DNA of 11,845 nucleotides from CAZGYE01 sp964530165 (GTDB lineage Bacteria > Planctomycetota > Planctomycetia > Planctomycetales > Planctomycetaceae). Each line of letters begins with the position of its first letter. The first letter of the stretch is position 1. Positions 1-5,750 of the stretch are shown here, piece after piece. The stretch is taken from contig CAZGYE010000184.1 in assembly GCA_964530165.1 (NCBI GenBank), positions 1-11,845 of the forward strand, given 5' to 3'. Below the pieces are notes generated by a model. That model saw nothing but the letters and a program-made list of their open reading frames with translations. It had not been told where the DNA came from and did no database searches. Position numbers and translations under genes: made by a program.

Positions 1-847
1 CGGCGACCCCTCTTCGCCCCCACGCAGCTCTTCCGCTCTCCGGGTAGACAACCCGCTGGCCGAAGATGTCGCTCAGGCCGAACAACTGGTCCGCCTGGCC
101 GAAAAGCACAACACATTGCTGCAAGTGGGACACATCGAACGATTCAACCCGGCGACCCTCTGCGCGTGGTCGCTGTGCGGGCCGCCGAAATACATCCGTG
201 CCGAGCGGGTCAGCCCTTACTCGTTCCGTTCGACCGACATCGGCGTCGTTCACGACCTGATGATCCACGATCTGGACCTCCTGCTGGACCTGGCCAAAGC
301 ACCGATCTGTCACGTCAAGGCGTTCGGGGTATCGATTCTCGGCGGTCATGAAGACAGCGTTCAGGCACGGATCTGTTTCGAAGACGGCTGCATCGCCGAT
401 CTCACCGCCAGCCGGGTCTGCCCGACCGCCGGCCGCTCGATGCAAATCTGGTCGCATCAAGGCTGCGTCACCGTCGATTTTACGTCGCGGGAAGTGGTTC
501 GTTACAGCCCCTCCGACTCGCTGCTTTTCGGCACGCCGCCGGTCGAACGCGCCCGGCAGCCGGATGCCGACGTCGAGCGGCTGAAGCAAGAGGTGTTCGG
601 CACGTTCCTGCAAATCACGCGGCCCTCGGTCTCGCAGGAAGACGCGCTCTTCGCCGAGCTGAGCAGCTTCGTCGACTGTGTGCTGCACGATCATCGGCCC
701 CTCGTCGACGGACAGCAGGCCCTCGAGGCCATGAAGCTCGCCCGGCGCGTGCTCGACTGCGTCGCCGCGCACGAATGGGACGGCCACGCCGACGGCGCCG
801 TCGGCCCACACGCCCGCGTCCCCGGCCGGCGCAGACTTGCCGGGTGA
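1..847 (+). CDS. Gfo/Idh/MocA-family NAD(P)-dependent oxidoreductase, 3' part
   Basis: The reading frame is open from base 2 to the TGA at 845-847, and the 5' end lies outside the window. Visible family marks are VDNPLA (the EKP-like motif that follows the Rossmann domain), then LQVGHIERFNPA, then DLMIHDLDLLLDL, which matches the catalytic-histidine region of the C-terminal alpha/beta domain, and later ASRVCPTAGRSMQIW. As I recall them, the GHIERFNPA, DLMIHDLDL and ASR blocks are typical of the subgroup often found near lipid A (lpx) genes and related to GnnA, a UDP-GlcNAc 3-dehydrogenase. That substrate is inference only, since no lpx gene is in view. The first 45 bases do not fit the family in this frame. 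The last 25 residues are low in complexity and probably a variable tail. Family assignment is firm; substrate is open. Confidence 0.85.
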   Translation, partial: GDPSSPPRSSSALRVDNPLAEDVAQAEQLVRLAEKHNTLLQVGHIERFNPATLCAWSLCGPPKYIRAERVSPYSFRSTDIGVVHDLMIHDLDLLLDLAKAPICHVKAFGVSILGGHEDSVQARICFEDGCIADLTASRVCPTAGRSMQIWSHQGCVTVDFTSREVVRYSPSDSLLFGTPPVERARQPDADVERLKQEVFGTFLQITRPSVSQEDALFAELSSFVDCVLHDHRPLVDGQQALEAMKLARRVLDCVAAHEWDGHADGAVGPHARVPGRRRLAG

Positions 848-925
848 TCGAAAGCGTGGATCGTTCAAAGGAACCCAAACCGACGACTTGTCGTCGCTGG
901 ATGCGCCGTGGAGCCAGTAGACTCC

Positions 926-1330
926 GACAACGAGTGGTCAGTTTGCGTGTGACAACGAGTTGTCGGTTTGCGTGCGACAACGAGTGGTCGGTTTGGGTGC
1001 GANNNNNNNNNNNNNNNNNNNNNNNNNNNNNNNNNNNNNNNNNNNNNNNNNNNNNNNNNNNNNNNNNNNNNNNNNNNNNNNNNNNNNNNNNNNNNNNNNN
1101 NNCAACGAGTGGTCAGTTTGCGTGTGACAACGAGTTGTCGGTTTGGGTGCGACAACGAGTTGTCGGTTTGCGTGTGACAACGAGTGGTCAGTTTGCGTGT
1201 GACAACGAGTTGTCGGTTTGGGTGCGACAACGGGTTGTCGGTTTGGGTGCGACAACGGGTTGTCGGTTTGGCTGCGACAACGAGTTGTCGGTTTGGCTGC
1301 GACAACGAGTTGTCGGTTTGGCTGCGACAA
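926..1330. repeat. Tandem array of 25-bp units with a palindromic core
   Basis: Units begin at 926, 951 and 976, a cut unit begins at 1001, and after the gap full units begin every 25 bases from 1126 to 1301, with a broken copy at 1326. The core is GACAACGAGTTGTC, where GACAAC and GTTGTC are perfect inverted arms around GA, so each unit can form a cruciform or hairpin or bind a dimer. The other 11 bases follow the form GGTTTG plus a variable SSTGY. Two unit types alternate: GTTGTCGG, and GTGGTCAG or GTGGTCGG, which breaks one pair of the palindrome. The array lies between two convergent genes. Copies are contiguous with no unique spacers, so this is not CRISPR. Because 25 is not a multiple of 3, all frames stay open on both strands; I regard those frames as non-coding. 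Confidence 0.95.
1003..1102. other. Scaffold gap (100 N) inside the tandem array
   Basis: Exactly 100 unknown bases interrupt the array, the conventional placeholder for a gap of unknown size. The last base before it is position 2 of a unit and the first base after it is position 3, so the units happen to remain in phase. The true number of copies is unknown. Confidence 0.98.
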
Positions 1331-1346
1331 ACAGCTTCCGAACGGC

Positions 1347-2210
1347 TCACGTTACACAGAGCCGCACCGAATAGAGGACGCGATACGCCCACAGCAAGTC
1401 CTCGGCGGGGAACCGCTGCGGCGGCGATGATTCGTTGACCGGGATCAGGACGATTGTGTCACCCTCACGATGATAAATTTTGCAGTTGACGCCGATCTGC
1501 CCCTTCTGTCGGGCTACGCACGGATGACCGTGAACGGCTGGTTGATCGGGACTCGTCATCACCAGGTCTCCGTCTCGGTAACGCGGCGTCATGCTCTCTC
1601 CGTCGATGCGCCACGCCACGATGTTCGGACACTTCGCCTTGACGCTCGGACACGACAGAAATTCGACCACGCCCAGTTCCGCAGGCGCAGAGAGTTGCAC
1701 CAGCGACACCTGCCGACTCTGCTCCAAATCCGAGCTTACCGCCAGCAACTCAGCCGGCTGGACCGACCGGTCGCCCTGTTTCCGCAGCAGCTCTTCAAGC
1801 CGCGCGTCGGCCTCGGGACCTCCGGCAGTCGTCTCCAGCTCCGACCAGAAATGCGCCGGCCCCGCCGCCGTGCTGCCGACGACCGGAATGAGTGCCTGCT
1901 TGTCCCACACACCCGCCGGTGTGGGCGATTTCAAGTCCGGCAGCTCACCGGCGATATCTTCCAGCAAGTCGAGAAAGCCAACCACGCTGCGTTGTAGCTC
2001 GGGTTTCCGCCAGAGCAAGCGACGCAGCCGATCGACGGCCGGATCGTCTCCTGAATCAGGCGGCCCCGACAAATCGGCTTCCCTGTCACCCTCGCCCGTC
2101 AGCAGCCATTCGAGGCTGGTTCCGGTCACTCGCGCCGCTCGAACCAGCAAATCGGCGGGAGGCGTTCGGTTCGCCTCATAGTGGCTGTACGTACTCGAGC
2201 CGATTCCCAA
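1347..2210 (-). CDS. LexA/CI-like XRE-family repressor with self-cleaving S24 peptidase domain
   Basis: Residues are numbered from the TTG at 2210. Residues 1-40 (SSTYSHYEANRTPPADLL to LEWLLTGEG) are the recognition helix and the end of an HTH_3 domain. Residues 108-118 (IPVVGSTAAGP) match the LexA/CI cleavage region, with Ala116-Gly117 as scissile bond. Ser206 in DGESM and Lys244 in VNCKIY are 38 apart, as expected for the LexA Ser-Lys dyad (37 in E. coli). About 89 residues separate the cleavage site from the serine, against 35 in E. coli LexA, so an insertion of roughly 55 residues is present. HTH-like sequence (IRDRSDGCLRFARRLGIG) continues upstream in frame to about 2273, but no ATG, GTG or TTG occurs there. 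The true start is therefore unclear: rare start codon, frameshift or N-terminal decay. Likely role: DNA-binding repressor inactivated by RecA-stimulated self-cleavage (family knowledge). Confidence 0.8.
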   Translation of the reverse strand: MGIGSSTYSHYEANRTPPADLLVRAARVTGTSLEWLLTGEGDREADLSGPPDSGDDPAVDRLRRLLWRKPELQRSVVGFLDLLEDIAGELPDLKSPTPAGVWDKQALIPVVGSTAAGPAHFWSELETTAGGPEADARLEELLRKQGDRSVQPAELLAVSSDLEQSRQVSLVQLSAPAELGVVEFLSCPSVKAKCPNIVAWRIDGESMTPRYRDGDLVMTSPDQPAVHGHPCVARQKGQIGVNCKIYHREGDTIVLIPVNESSPPQRFPAEDLLWAYRVLYSVRLCVT

Positions 2211-2258
2211 CCGCCGGGCAAACCGCAGACAGCCGTCACTTCGGTCGCGGATTGGGAC

Positions 2259-2276
2259 TAGGTAGAAGCCGACCTA
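2259..2276. promoter_or_regulatory. Inverted repeat, possible operator upstream of the repressor gene
   Basis: TAGGT and ACCTA are perfect 5-bp arms around 8 bases. The site lies where the N-terminus of the repressor begins and upstream of the divergent small ORF at 2301, as expected for an autoregulatory operator. The arms are short, so chance is a real alternative. Confidence 0.25.
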
Positions 2277-2300
2277 CAGGGGCTGAAGAAGCTCAGTGAG

Positions 2301-2393
2301 ATGCAGCATACGCTCATCCGCAATCTCGAAAAAGCGGTCCGGCAGATACGCCGGCAACAGAGTGTCCGCGAAGGAAACCTGCGGACCTCGTGA
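2301..2393 (+). CDS. Possible small ORF, 30 residues, helical and basic
   Basis: ATG at 2301 to TGA at 2391-2393, reading MQHTLIRNLEKAVRQIRRQQ and ten further residues. The frame is open upstream to a TAG at 2259, and the extra stretch (EADLQGLKKLSE) has the same charged, heptad-like helical character, so the true product might be longer or a remnant of a larger coiled-coil gene. Purine-rich GAAGAAG precedes the ATG. It is divergent from the repressor gene, a position where antirepressors or cro-like genes are found, but nothing in the sequence shows that function. It may be a chance ORF. Confidence 0.3.
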   Translation: MQHTLIRNLEKAVRQIRRQQSVREGNLRTS

Positions 2394-2402
2394 GGTCCGT
2401 TG

Positions 2403-2867
2403 TCATTCGCGTTGTGTCGCCGCAACCACTTCCGCCACATGGCCCTTGACCTTCACTTTCGGCCAAACGGCGACGATCTTTCCGGCCCGATCGATCACGA
2501 ACGTGGCCCGCTGAATTCCCATCGACTTCTTGCCGTACAGGTTCTTTTCGACCCACACTCCGTATTTCTCACATGTCTTGTGGTCTTCGTCGGAGAGGAG
2601 CGAAAACGGGAGCGATTGCTTCTCAGAGAACTTTTGGTGCGATGCGACCGAATCGCCGCTGATGCCCAGCACGACCGTCTCGGCAGAATCGAACGCGGCC
2701 AACTGGTCGCGAAAATCGCAGGCTTCGGTCGTTCACCCGGACGTGTTGTCGCGCGGATAGAAAAAGAGCGCAACTTTTTTCCGGCCTTTGAATTGACTCA
2801 GCCGGACCCGACCTTCGGGAAAGGTCGGCAAGTTGAAGGCAGGGGCGGCATCGCCAACCTGTGGCAT
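2403..2867 (-). CDS. bcp: Bcp/PrxQ-type thiol peroxidase, probable selenoprotein with UGA-encoded Sec45
   Basis: Counting from the ATG at 2867, the protein has 154 residues, the normal Bcp size. Residues 1-44 (MPQVGDAAPAFNLP to FFYPRDNTSG) are the N-terminal AhpC/TSA fold. Codon 45 is TGA (2733-2735). The same frame continues TTEACDFRDQLAAF, LGISGDS, LLSDEDHKTCEKYGVW and ATFVIDRAGKI to the stop at 2403. E. coli Bcp has peroxidatic Cys45 and resolving Cys50; here UGA is at 45 and Cys is at 50. The intact family sequence on both sides argues for selenocysteine, with Sec45 reducing peroxides and Cys50 forming a selenenylsulphide resolved by thioredoxin (family knowledge). ATG 2882 would add five residues; neither start has a clear Shine-Dalgarno. 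Promoter and hairpin lie just upstream. Alternatives: a Cys-to-stop mutation or a sequencing error. Confidence 0.85.
2691..2735 (-). promoter_or_regulatory. Candidate bacterial SECIS element at the UGA codon
   Basis: In the mRNA, GAACG starting at the G of the UGA (2734-2730) can pair with CGUUC (2695-2691). Inside it, UGCGA and UCGCG (2720-2708) form a short stem with a UUU loop about 17 bases after the UGA, within the distance expected for a bacterial SECIS. The tight loop lacks the usual G; opening the two top pairs gives a loop beginning GA. The pairing was done by eye, so this is a candidate only. Confidence 0.4.
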
Positions 2868-2918
2868 GTTGTGACGAGACATGAATATGCGTCCATGTAT
2901 CCGAGGTTGTTCGGGCAC

Positions 2919-2952
2919 AAACAGAAGATTCTCCACGGAGAATCTTCTGTTT
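2919..2952. repeat. Perfect 15-bp inverted repeat with 4-base loop in the peroxiredoxin leader
   Basis: Arms 2919-2933 and 2938-2952 are perfectly complementary (core ACAGAAGATTCTC) around CACG. On the minus strand the hairpin begins a few bases after the predicted transcription start and ends 36 bases before the upstream candidate ATG (2882). It could be an operator for a dimeric regulator, a 5' stem-loop that stabilises the mRNA, or a control element. U-tracts are only three long, so a strong terminator is less likely. Confidence 0.9.
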
Positions 2953-2964
2953 ACTGGCAAAGAA

Positions 2965-2993
2965 ATCATAATGACCAAGCGCGGATCTTTCAA
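2965..2993 (-). promoter_or_regulatory. Sigma-70-type promoter for the peroxiredoxin gene
   Basis: Read on the minus strand, TTGAAA (2993-2988), a 17-base spacer and TATGAT (2970-2965); each hexamer matches consensus at five of six positions with ideal spacing. Start of transcription is expected near 2958, just before the hairpin. Confidence 0.65.
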
Positions 2994-3149
2994 CCCGACA
3001 CGCAACTCTCAGACCCAAGACAGCAGAAGCCCTGTGAAGCTTAACGTGTGAATGTGTAAAACCTTACGTAGTGCTGTGCCGCGAGAGAACATTCTCAAGA
3101 CGGATGAGGAACCGTCCCCATCCCGATCCGATCGTTTCCGAACGGCCAC

Positions 3150-3178
3150 TTGACCGCGCAGACCACCCGAAGCATAAT
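3150..3178 (+). promoter_or_regulatory. Sigma-70-type promoter for dksA-like gene and lspA
   Basis: TTGACC (3150-3155), a 17-base spacer and CATAAT (3173-3178), each five of six to consensus. The expected start near 3185 gives a leader of about 50 bases to the ATG at 3235. The 2994-3234 stretch shows no gene I trust. Confidence 0.65.
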
Positions 3179-3234
3179 GAAAGGCTTCACCTTCACCAGT
3201 CAACTATGACACCTTATGGGACATCCCCACAATC

Positions 3235-3627
3235 ATGAAGAAGTCGGCACTGGACCAATATCGGAGACTGCTCGTCTCTCTGCGGGCGCGCCTGCGCGGC
3301 GACGTTGCACAACTCACGGATGAGGCGCTGGATCGGAATGAGGGGGGCGGCGACCCGAGGAGTCCGACCCACATTGCTGAGCTGGGAACCGATACCTACG
3401 AGCAGGATTTCTCGTTGCGGGTCGTCGAGAACAATCAGGAGATCCTCGACGAGATCTCGGCCGCGTTGAAGCGGATCGACGACGGCACCTATGGCATCTG
3501 CCGGGTCTGCCTCGACGAAGGGAAATCGCTCTCGAAGGCGACGATCAAGAAGACGCGATTGCGGGCGATCCCTTATGCCCGCAACTGCATTGAATGCGAA
3601 CGGAAGCGCGAAGAATTGTCTCTATGA
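3235..3627 (+). CDS. DksA/TraR-family C4 zinc-finger protein
   Basis: A 130-residue protein. Residues 1-80 form a predicted two-helix coiled coil with an acidic stretch (AELGTDTYEQDFSLRVVENNQEILDEISAALKRIDDGTYG) typical of the family. The zinc site is Cys89-X2-Cys92 (CRVC) and Cys118-X2-Cys121 (CIEC). DksA-family proteins enter the RNA polymerase secondary channel and adjust promoter response, often with ppGpp. E. coli DksA has 151 residues and two acidic residues at the coiled-coil tip; I cannot confirm a tip motif here, so it may be a DksA paralogue. The ATG has no clear Shine-Dalgarno. Its stop overlaps the next start in ATGA at 3624-3627, so it is very likely co-translated with lspA. Confidence 0.9.
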   Translation: MKKSALDQYRRLLVSLRARLRGDVAQLTDEALDRNEGGGDPRSPTHIAELGTDTYEQDFSLRVVENNQEILDEISAALKRIDDGTYGICRVCLDEGKSLSKATIKKTRLRAIPYARNCIECERKREELSL

Positions 3628-4232
3628 CGCGGGTCCCCGCCAATCGGTATTTCATCTTTTTCCTGCTCGTCGCCGCGTGCGTGACCGGCGATCTGTATTC
3701 GAAGCACCTCGTGTTCCGCGAGATTGGTTATCCGGGGCAAAGCAGTGATCTGTTCCTTGACGGCTGGATCACTTTCCGGCTGTTCACGAGCTTCAACGAA
3801 GGGGCACTGTGGGGGGTCGGTCAGGGGTATGCATGGTTGTTTGCCGGTCTGAGCGTGGCGGCCATCGTCGGCGTGACCTACTGGCTGTTTGTGCGTGGAG
3901 CGGCGGTGAGTCTGTGGTTGACCGTCTCGCTGGCGCTGGTCATGGCCGGGACGCTCGGCAACCTTTACGACCGGATTGCTTTACACGGCTGCATCAATCC
4001 TGAGACCGGGGATCCCTGGTACGCCGTCCGCGACTTCCTGCTGTTCACCTTCGGCGGGTATCATTGGCCTGTTTTCAACTTCGCCGACGTCTGTCTCGTC
4101 ACCGGCGCGATCATGCTCGTGGTGCAGTCGTTCCGAACAGAGCCGGAAGCGGATGCGTCGGCGACCGCAGAGCAAGCGAAACCTGCTGACCGTGCCGAGA
4201 CGAACACTCGGCAATCCCGCGTCTGTCCCTAG
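3624..4232 (+). CDS. lspA: Signal peptidase II (lipoprotein signal peptidase)
   Basis: A 202-residue inner-membrane aspartic protease that removes the signal peptide of diacylglyceryl-modified prolipoproteins. Four hydrophobic segments are visible (about 8-22, 68-90, 95-112 and 148-170). Family motifs in order: TGDLYSKH (the usual D-x-x-x-K region), FNEGALWG (NxGxxxG, Asn58), GNLYDR with catalytic Asp116, and FNFAD with catalytic Asp155. About 30 hydrophilic residues follow the last membrane segment, which makes it longer than the usual 160-170. ATG 3624 is chosen because it overlaps the upstream TGA and begins at the first membrane segment; an in-frame ATG at 3594 would add ten residues inside the previous gene. 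It is convergent with tatC, with only 18 bases between the stops. Confidence 0.93.
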   Translation: MTRVPANRYFIFFLLVAACVTGDLYSKHLVFREIGYPGQSSDLFLDGWITFRLFTSFNEGALWGVGQGYAWLFAGLSVAAIVGVTYWLFVRGAAVSLWLTVSLALVMAGTLGNLYDRIALHGCINPETGDPWYAVRDFLLFTFGGYHWPVFNFADVCLVTGAIMLVVQSFRTEPEADASATAEQAKPADRAETNTRQSRVCP

Positions 4233-4250
4233 TGGTCTGCCCCACGACGG

Positions 4251-5342
4251 TCAGGGCTGTTCCTCGTCGAAGGGACTTTTTGAGCCGACCGTGAAACCGC
4301 ACATCAGAATGCCCAGTTCGTACAGGCACAAGAGCGGCAGCATCATCATGATCATGCTCATGGGGTCGGCCGGCGTCATCAGCATCGAGATGATCGAGAT
4401 GGTCAGAATGGCCATCCGCCGTTTCTCCCGGTAGTCCTTCGCTTCGAAGATCGAGATCCGCTCCATGAAGAGCATCACCAGCGGTAGTTGGAAGCTGATG
4501 CCGAACATCACCGGCAGCATGATCGCAAAGCTGATCCATTCCGACAATCGGATTTGTGGCGTGACCTTCATCATCATGTTGAAGCCGAGCAGAAAATCGA
4601 GCACGAACGGGAACACCATGTAGAAGCAAAAGACCGCCCCACCGACGAACAGGACAATGCTCATCGGCAAGTAGATGTGGACGTAACGCCGCTCGTGCGG
4701 GTACAGGCCGGCGGCCACGAATAACCACATCTGATAGAACACCCAGGGACTGGCCAGGACGAAACCGGTGACGAAGGACACCTTCAGATAGGTGAGAAAC
4801 GCTTCTTGAACGTTCAGCGTGACGGTTGTCAGTTCGCCCTGTTTTTCCGCGAGCTGCTGGAGCTGCGCGAACTCCGGCGCCGAGACCGCAAGCGAAATCT
4901 TCCGGTCGTCGTCCTCAACCGGCGATGATGCAAACTTCTCCGGATCGACTTCGTGCAGCACGTTGGCCACATCGACCGCCTTCATCTCAATCCGGATTGT
5001 GGTCGGGTCGGCGAGCGTTTCATCGGGTTCTTCGGGGCCTTTCGTCTCTTGGGGCTGCTTTTTCTTTTCGGCGAAAAACTCGCGCAGGAAGTCCAAGAGG
5101 CCTCGCTCGCCGCTGACGTCTTCTTCGACTTCAAACGTCACGCCGGCCTTCGCGCTCCAGCGGGCCAGGGCCTCGTCGATCGGGCTGCGAACAACGTCGA
5201 TGATGTAATTGCCAAAGAACAACGCGATGGTCACGCAGATCACCAGCCCAATGATCGCCTTCCACAGATGGATGCGGAGAACCTCCAGGTGTTCTCCGAA
5301 GCTCATGGTGGTCTCGTCGAACAGGTCTTTGGATCTTGCCAT
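4251..5342 (-). CDS. tatC: Twin-arginine translocase subunit TatC with large periplasmic insertion
   Basis: A 363-residue membrane protein, the receptor of the Tat system that exports folded proteins. Motifs: SFGEHLEVLR (residues 14-23, the N-terminal FxxHLxELR motif), EAFLTYLKVSF (180-190), SPWVFYQMWLFVAAGLYPHERR (199-219), FPFVLDFLLGF (244-254), and MTPADPMSMIMMMLP with LYELGI at the end. Six membrane segments lie near 26-48, 184-206, 225-250, 270-293, 308-325 and 328-348. Between the first two, residues 55-178 form a charged domain rich in Lys, Glu and Pro, about 100 residues more than in standard TatC (about 250-260 in total). ATG 5342 has a strong Shine-Dalgarno (GGAAGGGA); the upstream open frame to 5522 is arginine- and proline-rich and probably leader. 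No tatA or tatB is visible nearby. Confidence 0.95.
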   Translation of the reverse strand: MARSKDLFDETTMSFGEHLEVLRIHLWKAIIGLVICVTIALFFGNYIIDVVRSPIDEALARWSAKAGVTFEVEEDVSGERGLLDFLREFFAEKKKQPQETKGPEEPDETLADPTTIRIEMKAVDVANVLHEVDPEKFASSPVEDDDRKISLAVSAPEFAQLQQLAEKQGELTTVTLNVQEAFLTYLKVSFVTGFVLASPWVFYQMWLFVAAGLYPHERRYVHIYLPMSIVLFVGGAVFCFYMVFPFVLDFLLGFNMMMKVTPQIRLSEWISFAIMLPVMFGISFQLPLVMLFMERISIFEAKDYREKRRMAILTISIISMLMTPADPMSMIMMMLPLLCLYELGILMCGFTVGSKSPFDEEQP

Positions 5343-5572
5343 CGTGGTCCCTTCCGTCGCCGGGGTCGTCCACAACGTCCGCGGACCGCGACGGCCCGGC
5401 GGCCGTGGTTCGGAACAGACCGTCCGCATGAATGAAGCGGGAAGCCGGCAAACTCGTTGTGAACACTTGCTGGCCGGCAATCTACCGACCGGCGCGGCCT
5501 GCACCCGCACGGGTGTGTCCACTCGGTTTGCCCGCTGAAGAAAGCAGGAAGGATGAGCGGTGTGCTGCTTTT

Positions 5573-5600
5573 ATTTTACTCGCGGCACAGAGAGTGTCAA
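5573..5600 (-). promoter_or_regulatory. Sigma-70-type promoter for tatC
   Basis: On the minus strand, TTGACA (5600-5595, perfect), a 16-base spacer and TAAAAT (5578-5573, five of six). Start near 5566 would give a leader of about 220 bases before ATG 5342, unusually long unless translation begins earlier. Confidence 0.6.
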
Positions 5601-5750
5601 CCAAATGGATTTGGCGGGGGGATTCGTCCTTTCGCAGTCGTTCCTGCTGTTCCGATACTGCCAAAGAAGTGGGATCCGGTCGTGGGGCTTCCGCGAAGAG
5701 CAACGATTTCGGCCGTTTTCTGGTTGTGTTTGGCCCGGCTCTCTGCCAGC

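Noticed and set aside
926..1330. CRISPR array
   Set aside because: The 25-bp units are contiguous and similar throughout; there are no unique spacers and no cas genes.
775..1392. Repeat-containing proteins on both strands across the tandem array
   Set aside because: All frames stay open only because a stop-free 25-bp unit is repeated. The frames cross an N gap and have no start signals or family resemblance.
2733..2735. Genome-wide reassignment of UGA to an amino acid
   Set aside because: Other genes in the window end normally at TGA (847, 3627, tatC at 4251, rlmB at 7547), so only local recoding is plausible.
2733..3005. Separate 90-residue protein ending at the UGA
   Set aside because: Its last 45 residues are the N-terminus of the peroxiredoxin and the part before ATG 2882 reads through the leader hairpin, so it is not a separate gene.
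3009..3203. 64-residue ORF on the minus strand upstream of the dksA-like gene
   Set aside because: It overlaps the promoter of the downstream operon, has irregular composition and resembles no family.
5343..5522. 60-residue N-terminal extension of TatC
   Set aside because: The sequence is Arg/Pro-rich without family similarity, while ATG 5342 has a strong ribosome-binding site and begins the conserved N-terminus.
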